A DNA stretch of 64,000 nucleotides. It comes from Amycolatopsis sp. GM8 (GTDB lineage: Bacteria > Actinomycetota > Actinomycetes > Mycobacteriales > Pseudonocardiaceae). Position numbers and translations under genes: made by a program. The first letter of the stretch is position 1; every line of letters starts with the position of its first letter. This document shows positions 24,211-31,713 of the stretch, piece by piece. Under the pieces are notes generated by a model, which was not told where the DNA came from, did no database searches, and worked only from the letters and a program-made list of their open reading frames with translations. Location: assembly GCF_021653975.1 (NCBI RefSeq), contig NZ_JAJKFK010000004.1, forward strand, positions 58,926 through 122,925, in the 5' to 3' direction.

Positions 24211-25452
24211 ATGAGAATTGCCATTGCCGGTGGTGGAATTGGCGGGCTTACCCTGGCCCTCGCGCTGAACCGGCGCGACCCCGGCCTGGACATCGACATC
24301 TTTGATTCCGTCCCCGAGTTCAAGCCGCTCGGGCTCGGCATCAACCTGATGCCCCATGCCATCCGGGCGCTGGACGAGCTCGGCCTGCGTGACCAGCTGG
24401 CGGCGGTCGCCGTGGAGGCGCGCGAATTCGCGTTCTTCACCCACCACGGGCAGCTCGTGCACCGCGAGCCCTGCGGTTTGTTCGCCGGTTACGACTACCC
24501 GCACTACTCGATCCACCGGGGCGAACTGCACACCATTCTGTATCGCACGGTCTGCGAGCGGATCGGGGCCGACCATGTGCACCTGAATCACCGGTTCACC
24601 GGGCTCGAGCAGGACGACGACCAGGTCCGCGCGAACTTCGCGGACGATCAAGGGCGCGCCCACGAGACGTTCACCAGTGACGTCCTGGTCGGTTGTGACG
24701 GCATCAATTCAGGTGTGCGGAAGACCTTTTACCCGGACGAAGGGGAGCCGCTCTTCCACGGCATCAACATGTGGCGCGGTGTCACGAGGATGAAACCGTT
24801 CCTCACGGGTGCGAGCGCGACCCGGATCGGCGCGCTGTTCCTCAGCGGGAAGCTCGCCGTCTATCCGATTCGCAACTATACGGACGGTTCCGGTGACCAG
24901 TTGGTCAACTGGGTCGCCGAGGCGGTGACCGACGAGCAGTCCCCGTGCGACTGGAATGCCCGCGGCAACCTCGACGACTTCCTCCCGATCTTCGAGGACT
25001 GGACGTTCGACTGGCTGGACTGCCCGAAGATGCTGCGCGGCAGCGACTTCGTCCTCTCCTATCCCATGGTCGACCGCGACCCCGTGGATCGATGGACATT
25101 CGGACGCGTGACCCTGCTGGGAGACGCCGCGCATCCGATGTACCCCCGTGGCGGGAACGGTGGCGCGCAAGCGATCCTCGACGCGAGGGCGCTGGCGCAG
25201 GCACTCGACGAAGGCGACGATCCGCGTGACGCGCTCCGGGAGTACGAGTCCGTCCGCCTGGAGACGGTCAACAGGATTGTGCTGACGAATCGTTCGGCTC
25301 CGCCCGACAAGATTATCGAAGTGGTCGAGCAGCGCACGTCCGGCGAGAGGTTCGACCGGATCGAGGACGTCATTTCGGCGGACGAGATCAAGCATATTCA
25401 CGAGGGATACCAGCGGGTCGCCGGATTCGACAAGCAATCGGTCGCGAGGTAG
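24211..25452 (+). CDS. FAD-dependent monooxygenase (PhzS/3-hydroxybenzoate hydroxylase-like group)
   Basis: This 413-residue flavoprotein has the three group A motifs. GGGIGG at ~7-12 binds the FAD ADP part, VGCDGINSGVRK near residue ~166 is the DG motif, and RVTLLGDAAHPMYPRGGNGG at ~302-321 is the GD motif with flavin contact. Relatives hydroxylate aromatic or heteroaromatic rings with NAD(P)H and O2. A GAGGAG ribosome site precedes the ATG at 24211. It is the last gene of the forward catabolic run in this region; the next gene is on the other strand. Confidence 0.89.
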   Translation: MRIAIAGGGIGGLTLALALNRRDPGLDIDIFDSVPEFKPLGLGINLMPHAIRALDELGLRDQLAAVAVEAREFAFFTHHGQLVHREPCGLFAGYDYPHYSIHRGELHTILYRTVCERIGADHVHLNHRFTGLEQDDDQVRANFADDQGRAHETFTSDVLVGCDGINSGVRKTFYPDEGEPLFHGINMWRGVTRMKPFLTGASATRIGALFLSGKLAVYPIRNYTDGSGDQLVNWVAEAVTDEQSPCDWNARGNLDDFLPIFEDWTFDWLDCPKMLRGSDFVLSYPMVDRDPVDRWTFGRVTLLGDAAHPMYPRGGNGGAQAILDARALAQALDEGDDPRDALREYESVRLETVNRIVLTNRSAPPDKIIEVVEQRTSGERFDRIEDVISADEIKHIHEGYQRVAGFDKQSVAR

Positions 25453-25465
25453 CGGTTCGGTTCCT

Positions 25466-25639
25466 TCATTGATCAGCGGTCGCGTCCTCGGGTGGTGTTC
25501 CGGCGAGGCGGGCCTGCAGCCGTTGGCGGATCTCGTCGGGGGTGTAGGCACGGCGGCGGCGCTCCTCACGAACGATCACCGCTCCGGTGGCGGCGACTCC
25601 GACGAGCCCGGCCAGGCCGACTATCTTCCAGCAGCGCAT
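25466..25639 (-). CDS. Small 57-residue protein with N-terminal membrane segment
   Basis: This short gene reads leftwards from an ATG at 25639 and encodes 57 residues. The start MRCWKIVGLAGLVGVAATGA includes one hydrophobic segment, followed by a basic turn (REERRRRAYTP) and the soluble tail DEIRQRLQARLAG. The layout is that of a single-pass or signal-anchored protein. It is divergent from the YiiX-like gene at 25657 with only 17 bases between start codons. I recognise no function. Confidence 0.6.
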   Translation of the reverse strand: MRCWKIVGLAGLVGVAATGAVIVREERRRRAYTPDEIRQRLQARLAGTPPEDATADQ

Positions 25640-25656
25640 CTGCCTAGGCTAACGCT

Positions 25657-26298
25657 GTGCCGGGCACCGAGCTGGATCTCGACGAGGCCGTCGCCATCAC
25701 GCGCACCGGCGACCTGTGGTTGTTCCGCGGGCGTACCGCGGCCGACCGCACTATCCGGGTCGTGACGAACAGCCCGGTCAACCACGTCGGCATGTCCGTG
25801 GTGATCGAGGACCTCCCGCCGCTGATGTGGCATGCCGAGCTGGGGGCGGCCCTGCCGGACATCTGGTCGGGCAGCCACCATCGGGGCGCACAATTGCACG
25901 ACCTGCGGCGGGCCGTTGTCGTGTGGGCCGAGAAATACCAGCAGCGGGTCTGGTTGCGGCAGCTCCATTATCCGGTCGGCCGGGCGATGGAGGACGCCGC
26001 CCTGCGGACGATAGCCCGGCTCGACGGCACCCCGTTCCCTTCGACGGCCCGCCTCGCCTCGCGATGGCTGTGGGGACGGCTGCCGTCCCGGAAACGGACC
26101 AAGAACGACCTCGACCTGGAGACCGCCTATTGCGCCGAGATCGTCGCGATCACGTATGAAGCCATGGGATTACTGCCGCGCGGACGGCAGCCCAACTGGT
26201 ACGACGCCGGACGCTTCTGGAGCGGCGACCGGCTCGACCTGATCGAGGGCGCCGAACTGGGTGGCGAGATCGCGGTGTCCATGCCGGGCCCGGCCTGA
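25657..26298 (+). CDS. YiiX-like permuted papain-fold (NlpC/P60-related) protein
   Basis: This 213-residue protein has the order of catalytic residues seen in circularly permuted NlpC/P60 enzymes: the histidine first (NSPVNHVGMSVV, ~residue 47) and the cysteine later (ETAYCAEIVAITYEAMGLL, ~residue 161). The opening TRTGDLWLFRGRT is also typical. Relatives act as amidases or lipid-modifying hydrolases, and many are uncharacterised. GTG at 25657 is the start. It is divergent from the small membrane protein and converges with the PEBP gene, so it is not part of the catabolic clusters. Confidence 0.75.
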   Translation: MPGTELDLDEAVAITRTGDLWLFRGRTAADRTIRVVTNSPVNHVGMSVVIEDLPPLMWHAELGAALPDIWSGSHHRGAQLHDLRRAVVVWAEKYQQRVWLRQLHYPVGRAMEDAALRTIARLDGTPFPSTARLASRWLWGRLPSRKRTKNDLDLETAYCAEIVAITYEAMGLLPRGRQPNWYDAGRFWSGDRLDLIEGAELGGEIAVSMPGPA

Positions 26299-26315
26299 GG
26301 CTCCCGGTCGCCGGG

Positions 26316-26882
26316 CTAGCGGATTTCGTAGGTTCCGTCCAGCCGGGCGCGGCCGGTGATGTGGCCCGCGATGACGGTGATCGCGTCGTCAAGGGTGAAG
26401 CCGGTCGGCAGCTCGGGGGCGCGGTCGAGGGCGAAGAGCTGGAACACATAGGCGTGGGGCCCGTGTGACCGGATCGGCATGGGACCGGCCCAGCCGCGGT
26501 GGCCGAGCGCGCCTTTCCCGTGCCGGAGCCCTGGAATCGGGCTGGGATTGGCGAGGGCGTTCTCCGGGATTCCGCGCAGCGACGGGTTGATGCCCACGGT
26601 GAGCGCATGGGTGGCAGGCGTCCTGCGGGGCGCGTCGGGATCTTGCACGACGAGCACGAGTTCAGCGGTGCCGGCCGGTGGCTGCGTCCAGGTGAGGGCG
26701 GGGGAGATGTTTGCGCCGAACAGCCTGCCGCGGTGTTGTTCCGGTATGGCTGCCCCGTGGTCGAAGGCGGGGCTGGTCAGCGTGAAGTTCTCCGGGGCCT
26801 GCAGGTCGGGGCGGGCCCAGACGAGGGTGTGCTGGCCGGCGCGCCGGTTACGCAGTGCGATGCCGAGGGGATTCGCGGGCAT
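26316..26882 (-). CDS. YbhB/YbcL-family phosphatidylethanolamine-binding (PEBP) protein
   Basis: This 188-residue protein has PEBP-family wording: NISPALTWTQPPAGTAELVLVVQDPDAP split around residues 58-86, and GWAGPMPIRSHGPHAYVFQLFALD around 130-153. The ligand-site elements DPDAP and GPxPIRSHGPHxY are kept. Bacterial members bind small anions or phospholipid headgroups, and their role is poorly known. The ATG at 26882 faces the MarR gene, with a shared operator between them, so MarR probably controls it. Confidence 0.9.
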   Translation of the reverse strand: MPANPLGIALRNRRAGQHTLVWARPDLQAPENFTLTSPAFDHGAAIPEQHRGRLFGANISPALTWTQPPAGTAELVLVVQDPDAPRRTPATHALTVGINPSLRGIPENALANPSPIPGLRHGKGALGHRGWAGPMPIRSHGPHAYVFQLFALDRAPELPTGFTLDDAITVIAGHITGRARLDGTYEIR

Positions 26883-26926
26883 GAATTCTGCTCCTCACTG
26901 TGGCGCCACCCAGCGGTCGCTCACTT

Positions 26927-26943
26927 CTTTAGGTATACTAAAG
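26927..26943. promoter_or_regulatory. MarR operator CTTTAG-N5-CTAAAG overlapping a -10 box
   Basis: Perfect 6-bp arms (26927-26932 and 26938-26943) sit between the divergent PEBP and MarR genes. A near-consensus -10, TATACT at 26934-26939, lies inside. It would place the start at about 26946-26948, at the MarR ATG, so that message may be leaderless. Binding would block both promoters. Confidence 0.62.
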
Positions 26944-26947
26944 AGCT

Positions 26948-27409
26948 ATGCGGAAGGATGCAACCGACGGGCGGTCAACCGAGGCGCAAGAGGCCGACCT
27001 CGGTGGACAGGTGCGCTCCGCCGTCGGACGCCTCTACCGCCGCTTCCGCAGTGAGCGCCCCGAAGGCAGCCTCGGCGACGCGGCACTGGCCGTGCTCACC
27101 CGCCTCCACAAACACGGACCACAGACCCTCACCGAACTCAGCGAGCACGACCGGGTCTCCCCGGCGTCCATGAGCCAGACCGTGAACCGGCTGACCTCGG
27201 CCGGCTACGCCGTACGCGCCCGCGACCCGGACGACGGCCGCAAAGTACTCTTCAGCGCCACCGCGGGAGGCCACGAACTCGCCGGCGCCGCCCGGGCGCA
27301 GCGCAACGCCTGGCTCGACGGACAGCTGCGCGCCCTCAGTGCCGAAGACCGCGCCGTGATCGCCCGCGCCGCGGCGTTGTTCACCAGCATCGCCGACGCG
27401 GACTCCTGA
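26948..27409 (+). CDS. MarR-family transcriptional regulator
   Basis: This 153-residue protein has the MarR winged helix: ALAVLTRLHKHGPQTLTELS, the recognition helix region DRVSPASMSQTVNRLTSAGY and the wing RARDPDDGRKVLFSATAGG. Helices at both ends would form the dimer. No ribosome site precedes the ATG at 26948, and the operator and -10 box end within a few bases of it, which suggests leaderless translation. It is divergent from the PEBP gene. The ligand is unknown. Confidence 0.9.
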   Translation: MRKDATDGRSTEAQEADLGGQVRSAVGRLYRRFRSERPEGSLGDAALAVLTRLHKHGPQTLTELSEHDRVSPASMSQTVNRLTSAGYAVRARDPDDGRKVLFSATAGGHELAGAARAQRNAWLDGQLRALSAEDRAVIARAAALFTSIADADS

Positions 27410-27691
27410 GGACCGCGACGTACTTCCACGGAGGAGGCCCTGACCAACGCCGTCCGGCACGCCGGTCCCGGCACCACCGCCACCTTGCTCGTCGACTACC
27501 TGCCCGAGGCGCTGCGCGTGGTGCTCACCGACGACGGCGCGGGCGCGGCCCAGCCGGCGCCCGGGGGTGGCAATGGCCTGCCCGGGATGCGGGCCCGGGC
27601 CACCGCCCTCGGCGGCGCCCTGCACGCCGCGCCGGACGGGACCGGGTTCCGGGTCACAGCCATCCTGCCCACAGCGGAGGAACGGCCATGA
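27410..27691 (+). pseudogene. Truncated NarL-type sensor histidine kinase (ATPase domain remnant)
   Basis: Bases 27419-27691 read in frame as the C-terminal ATP-binding part of a NarL-type histidine kinase. TEEALTNAVRHAGPG is the N box, LTDDGAGAA the G1 box, GGGNGLPGMRARATALGG the G2 region and GFRVTAILP the end. The sensor domain, dimerisation helix and phospho-accepting histidine are absent. The reading frame upstream runs straight into the MarR gene, so the 5' part was deleted. The remnant still overlaps the response regulator by four bases (ATGA), as an intact kinase would. No convincing start codon is present. It probably cannot phosphorylate its partner. Confidence 0.72.
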
Positions 27692-28353
27692 TCAGCGTCC
27701 TGCTGGCCGACGACCAGTCCCTGGTCCGCGCCGGCCTGCGCGCCATCCTGGAGACCGCGCCGGACATCCGCGTGATCGGCGAAGCCGGCGACGGGGCCGC
27801 GGCGGTGGCGGGTGCGCGACAGCTCCGGCCGGACGTGGTGCTGATGGACATCCGCATGCCGGGTTCGGACGGCCTGGAAGCCGCGTGCCGGATCGCCACC
27901 GACGACCGGCTCGCCGCCGTGCACGCGGTCATGCTGACCACGTTCGACCTGGACGAGTACGTGCTCGAGGCCATGCGCCTCGGTGCTGCCGGCTTCCTGG
28001 TCAAGAACTGCGAACCGGAGGAGCTGCTCCGCGGCGTCCGGGCAGCGGCAGGTGGCGACGCGTTGTTGTCCCCAGGCGTGACTCGCCGCCTCATCGCCGA
28101 ATACGCGGCCCGCGCCAAACGCCCGCCCACCGTGACCGCGAAAATCGACACCCTCACCGGCCGCGAACGCGCGGTACTCGCGCTGGTGGCCACCGGCCTG
28201 ACCAACGACGAGATCGCCGAACGCCTGGAGATCAGCCCACTCACGGCCAAAACCCACGTTTCCCGCACGATGCTGAAGCTGGGCGCCCACGACCGCGCCC
28301 AGCTGGTGGTCATCGCCTACGAGTCCGGAACGGTCCGTCCCGGCTGGTCCTGA
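27688..28353 (+). CDS. NarL/FixJ-type response regulator (LuxR HTH)
   Basis: This 221-residue protein has a receiver domain (~residues 1-120) with the acidic pair D8-D9, the phospho-acceptor aspartate of VVLMDIRMPG (~D54), T85 in MLTTFD and K105 in FLVKN. A LuxR-type helix-turn-helix follows at ~155-215 (LTGRERAVLALVATGLTNDE and ISPLTAKTHVSRTMLKLG). It appears complete, but the kinase gene in front is truncated. It may be phosphorylated by another kinase, be driven by small phospho-donors, or be silent. Confidence 0.92.
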   Translation: MISVLLADDQSLVRAGLRAILETAPDIRVIGEAGDGAAAVAGARQLRPDVVLMDIRMPGSDGLEAACRIATDDRLAAVHAVMLTTFDLDEYVLEAMRLGAAGFLVKNCEPEELLRGVRAAAGGDALLSPGVTRRLIAEYAARAKRPPTVTAKIDTLTGRERAVLALVATGLTNDEIAERLEISPLTAKTHVSRTMLKLGAHDRAQLVVIAYESGTVRPGWS

Positions 28354-28450
28354 CGCGTTTCGTTCAGGAAAGGCTCGTCGGTGGGGAGATATGGTATTGG
28401 GTACAGTGCTTTTGTTCGGTGTGGTCGCCGAGAAGGGTGGGGTTCGGTTC

Positions 28451-29134
28451 ATGTCGGAGGCCGGTGGGCTGGCGCCGCTGACGGAGCGGCCCGAGAACCT
28501 GACGAACATCGTGTTCGCCGCCATTCGGGACCGGATCGTCGATTCCTCGCTCCCGCCGGGCAGTTCGGTCAGCGAGGCGATGCTGTCGAAGCAGCTCCAG
28601 GTCAGCAAGACGCCCGTCCGCGAGGCGTTGCTCCGGCTGCGGCACATCGGCCTGGTGGAGTCCACCTCGCGCGGGTTGCGAGTGGTGCAGCCGTCGATCG
28701 CGGGCATTCGCGACGCGTTCGAGTTCCGTGCCGGAATCGAGGCCATGGCAGGGCGTTACGCCGCCGATCGTGCCACCACCGAGCAGCACGATCGGATCGT
28801 CAAGATGGCAGCCGACTCCCTGACCGCCGCCCGCGACGGGCGGCGGGGGGATTTCCTCAGCCACGACCAGGACTTTCACCTCGCCGTGGCGCGGGCCGCG
28901 CGCAACGAGGTGCTGTTCCAGGCGGTCGAGAATTCGATCGTGCTGACCCGCGCGCTGCGCTGGCGCGATGTCCACGTCGACCGCGACTTCGTCCCGGACG
29001 CGCACGAGCACGTGGCCATCGCCGATCTGATCCGGGCCGGCAGCCCCGACCTGGCTTCGGCCAAGCTCGCCGAGCACATCCACCGCATCATGCTGATCCT
29101 CCTGGACGTCTACCCGGGCGAGGCGGACCAGTAG
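28451..29134 (+). CDS. GntR-family regulator, FCD (FadR) type, paralogue 1
   Basis: This 227-residue protein has an N-terminal winged helix (~residues 12-80, LSKQLQVSKTPVREALLRL) and a C-terminal all-helical FCD domain. Probable metal or ligand residues in the FCD part include the aspartate and histidine of DQDFHLAVA and the histidines of DAHEHVAIA and AEHIHRIM. The ATG at 28451 is preferred over the GTG at 28391 because it matches the start of its paralogue at 30827. The two share long identical stretches such as SKTPVREALLRLRHIGLVES. It lies just before a cupin and a nitroreductase gene in the same direction. Confidence 0.9.
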   Translation: MSEAGGLAPLTERPENLTNIVFAAIRDRIVDSSLPPGSSVSEAMLSKQLQVSKTPVREALLRLRHIGLVESTSRGLRVVQPSIAGIRDAFEFRAGIEAMAGRYAADRATTEQHDRIVKMAADSLTAARDGRRGDFLSHDQDFHLAVARAARNEVLFQAVENSIVLTRALRWRDVHVDRDFVPDAHEHVAIADLIRAGSPDLASAKLAEHIHRIMLILLDVYPGEADQ

Positions 29135-29270
29135 GTCCCGCCGAAATCGACGACCTGACCGCCCATGACCGGCAGGAAGGTTCCGTCGTGCGGGACGGTT
29201 CCGGGCATCGTGGCGGCGCTCGCGTGCCAGTCTTTGTGCTGGCGTCGAGTGTCCACATGAGAGGGTGCAG

Positions 29271-30050
29271 ATGAAGTCGTATTGGCTGGTCACAGACGGT
29301 GCGGGTGGATCGCGGATCGAGGCGCTCCCGTTGCCGTACGCCTACGTCGGCCCCACCGCGACCGACGCGGACCGGCACCGCATGCCGCCTCCCGAACTGG
29401 CACGGGAAGTGCGCGCGGTCCGCTCGATACGATCAGCCGGCGGCGGCGTGGCTGCTGGGGGAACCGCCGTAAGGCGCCTGCTGTTCCTGGTTTCGGGATC
29501 GCTCACCGTCGCCACCGCGGACATGACAGCGGTACTGGACCCCGGGGACGTCCTCTTCGTCGATGACCTCGCTTCGAACAAGCACACCCTCACCTATCGC
29601 GGAGACGCGCGGGCGCTCGAGGTCGAGGTGACCGATTCCTGGACGCCGCAAGGATCCGTGGCACCCGTGCTCGCCGACGACGCCCGGCGAGCCGATGCCG
29701 ATCCGCTGCTCCGCGAGATGTACGTGGCCGACGGTAAGGCGAATTTCCGTTCCCTCCCAGGGTTTTTCGAGGAATCGTCCGACACGGCGCGGCCGATCCA
29801 GGCGCTGTCGTTCGTGGGTCTGTCGCCCGACTCGTTCGGTGACTGGCACACCGAGAAGCCCATCAGCCTGGTCTTCGTGCTGGCCGGAGGTTTCGAACTC
29901 GAGGTGGGTGGCACCGGCGGCACGCAGGTCTTCCGGCCGGGCGACGTGTGCGTCGTGCGTGACCACGACGGGCAAGGGCACCGGACACGCACGCGCGGTG
30001 AGACCCGGTTCGCCGCCCTGGTGCTGGCCCCCGAATCCGTGGAGGGCTGA
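29271..30050 (+). CDS. Double cupin-like protein
   Basis: This 259-residue protein looks like a bicupin. The first barrel (~60-125) includes RRLLFLVSGSLTVATADM and LDPGDVLFVDD, and the second (~185-255) includes SFGDWHTEKPISLVFVLAGG and FRPGDVCVVRDHDGQGH. The second keeps a histidine-rich pattern for a metal; the first has lost most of it. The ATG at 29271 is used. It is followed by a nitroreductase four bases after its stop, so they are likely co-transcribed between the two GntR genes. The function is unknown; ligand sensing or a dioxygenase role are both possible. Confidence 0.7.
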   Translation: MKSYWLVTDGAGGSRIEALPLPYAYVGPTATDADRHRMPPPELAREVRAVRSIRSAGGGVAAGGTAVRRLLFLVSGSLTVATADMTAVLDPGDVLFVDDLASNKHTLTYRGDARALEVEVTDSWTPQGSVAPVLADDARRADADPLLREMYVADGKANFRSLPGFFEESSDTARPIQALSFVGLSPDSFGDWHTEKPISLVFVLAGGFELEVGGTGGTQVFRPGDVCVVRDHDGQGHRTRTRGETRFAALVLAPESVEG

Positions 30051-30054
30051 GCGC

Positions 30055-30672
30055 GTGGACATCTTCGAGGCCATGGAGACCTGCCGGTCGATCCGCCGCA
30101 TGCGTCCGGATCCCGTTCCGGACGAGGTGCTGGAAAAGCTCGTGCACTACGCGACCCGCGCGCCGAGTGCCGGAAACACCCAGCTCTGGCGCTTCCTGGT
30201 CGTCACCGACCAGCGGGACCGGACCTGGTTCCGCGACATGCTCGTCGACGCGGTCGGTCCCCGGCTCGCCACGATACCGGCGGAAGACGATCACTCGGAC
30301 GCCGCACGGAACGCGCGACGGTACCGCCGTTTCATCTTCGAGTTCGACAAGATCCCGGCATTCATCATCACCGCCGTGGAGAACGCGTTCCCGTCCAAGG
30401 AAAACCCCGACCCGCAGTTCATGTGGTCGACCGTCTACGCCGCCACCCAGAACCTGCTGCTGGCCGCGCGCGCGATGGGACTCGGCGCCGCGATGACCAC
30501 CAACCACCTGGAGAACGAGCCCGCCGTTCGACAGCATTTCGGGATTCCCGAGGACTTCGCCCTGGGTGCGACCATCCCGCTCGGATATCCGGAAGGGCGG
30601 TATGGGCCGCTGACCCGGCGCCCGGCCGGCGAGGTGATCTTTCGTGATCGCTGGGGAAACACGGCCGCTTAG
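30055..30672 (+). CDS. Nitroreductase-family FMN oxidoreductase
   Basis: This 205-residue protein has the nitroreductase fold signature: ETCRSIRRMRPDPVPDEVLE at the start, the FMN-binding RAPSAGNTQLWRFLVV at ~38-53, and AATQNLLLAARAMGLGA in the second half. The C-terminal GYPEGRYGPLTRRP ends the family core. These dimers use NAD(P)H to reduce nitro groups, quinones or enones, and some act on ring C=C bonds. The GTG start at 30055 follows the cupin stop by four bases. Confidence 0.88.
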   Translation: MDIFEAMETCRSIRRMRPDPVPDEVLEKLVHYATRAPSAGNTQLWRFLVVTDQRDRTWFRDMLVDAVGPRLATIPAEDDHSDAARNARRYRRFIFEFDKIPAFIITAVENAFPSKENPDPQFMWSTVYAATQNLLLAARAMGLGAAMTTNHLENEPAVRQHFGIPEDFALGATIPLGYPEGRYGPLTRRPAGEVIFRDRWGNTAA

Positions 30673-30720
30673 CGCCGGCCTGATCGAGCTGCCCGGCCCG
30701 CATCGCCCGAATGGCCTACT

Positions 30721-30738
30721 CATCTGATATATGAGATG
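30721..30738. promoter_or_regulatory. Near-perfect palindrome CATCT-g-ATATAT-g-AGATG, candidate GntR operator
   Basis: The 18-bp sequence is self-complementary except for one position pair (g/g). It lies about 89 bases before the GntR paralogue at 30827. FCD-type GntR regulators commonly bind palindromes of this size around an AT core. Related ATAT-core palindromes occur at 45187-45200. Confidence 0.5.
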
Positions 30739-30826
30739 TTAAACTTGGTGGCTACTTTGTTACGTTCTCGAAAGCCGGGCGGGACGCCCGGTCCGTAGCC
30801 ACCGGATGGGAAGGCAGATCTGTTCC

Positions 30827-31543
30827 ATGTCGAACGCGGGTACCGCGTCCGGGGCGCGGCCGGTGCTCGCTCCGCTGACGACGCGTCCGGAGAACCTGAC
30901 GACCAGGGTCTTCACGGCCATCCGCGATCGGATCGTGGACTCGTCGCTGCCACCGGGTAGCGCGGTGAGCGAGGCGATGCTGGCGAGCCAGCTCCAGGTG
31001 AGCAAGACGCCGGTACGGGAAGCCCTGCTCAGGCTCCGGCATATCGGACTGGTCGAGTCGACCTCGCGCAGGTTGCGGGTGGTGCAGCCCTCGGCGGCCA
31101 GGATCAGGGATGCCTTCGAGTTCCGATGCGGTATCGAGCGGATGGCGGCGCGCTACGCGGCCGGCCGTGCCACGCCGGAGCAGCTGGGCCGGATCGTGGA
31201 CCTGGCCGGCGCGTCGCTCGCCGCCGCGACGGAAGGCCGGGTCGCGGACTTTCTGCGGTACGACTTCGACTTCCATCTGGCGGTCGCGGAGGCAACCGGC
31301 AACGAGGTGCTGCTCCAGGCGGTCGAGAACGCCGTCGTGCTGACCAGCACCCTGCGGCGGCGCGACGTCCGCGTCGACCGGGACTTCGTCCGCGACGCGG
31401 ACGAGCACGTCGGCATCGCCGAGCTGATCGCCGCCCGCAGTCAGGACCGGTCGGCCGGCAAGCTCGCCGACCACATCGACCGGATCATGCTCAACGTCCT
31501 CGAGCTCTTCGCCGCGGAAGCCCCGCTGACGAACAACCACTGA
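30827..31543 (+). CDS. GntR-family regulator, FCD (FadR) type, paralogue 2
   Basis: This 238-residue protein is a close paralogue of the regulator at 28451. It shares the winged helix (~residues 25-92, LASQLQVSKTPVREALLRL) and the FCD domain with DFDFHLAVA, DADEHVGIA and ADHIDRIM. The start at 30827 follows a GGGAAGG ribosome site at 30808-30814. It lies between the nitroreductase and the ABC importer, all forward. A palindrome at 30721 suggests autoregulation. It may control the importer downstream or the split dioxygenase pathway. Confidence 0.9.
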   Translation: MSNAGTASGARPVLAPLTTRPENLTTRVFTAIRDRIVDSSLPPGSAVSEAMLASQLQVSKTPVREALLRLRHIGLVESTSRRLRVVQPSAARIRDAFEFRCGIERMAARYAAGRATPEQLGRIVDLAGASLAAATEGRVADFLRYDFDFHLAVAEATGNEVLLQAVENAVVLTSTLRRRDVRVDRDFVRDADEHVGIAELIAARSQDRSAGKLADHIDRIMLNVLELFAAEAPLTNNH

Positions 31544-31579
31544 TCGCGCCGTCGGTCCGGTGTCACTCGAATTTGGTCG

Positions 31580-31617
31580 TTGACCACATTCCATACGCCA
31601 TATACCGTACGTCAATC
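31580..31617 (+). promoter_or_regulatory. Promoter of the ferric-type ABC importer, with CGTACGTCAATC element
   Basis: TTGACC at 31580-31585 is spaced 17 bases from TACCGT at 31603-31608. The adjoining CGTACGTCAATC (31606-31617) matches CGTACGTCGATC at 51221-51232 in 11 of 12 positions. The second copy also lies upstream of an ABC solute-binding gene, so it may be a shared operator. Confidence 0.42.
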
Positions 31618-31713
31618 AGTTGGTCCGCTCCTCTGAGCACTGCGCTTGGCCGGCGACGTGGCGAGGAACGACGGCAGTCCTTTCATCACTGAGCCGACGC
31701 TGAAGAGGTGTCT

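Noticed and set aside
27496..28746. A 416-codon minus-strand frame across the response regulator and GntR gene
   Set aside because: It lies opposite two genes with clear domains and has no protein family pattern.
29135..29270. A possible decayed dehydrogenase tail on the minus strand (about 32 codons ending opposite the GntR gene)
   Set aside because: The stretch is too short, has no ribosome site and no clear family motif; it may be chance.
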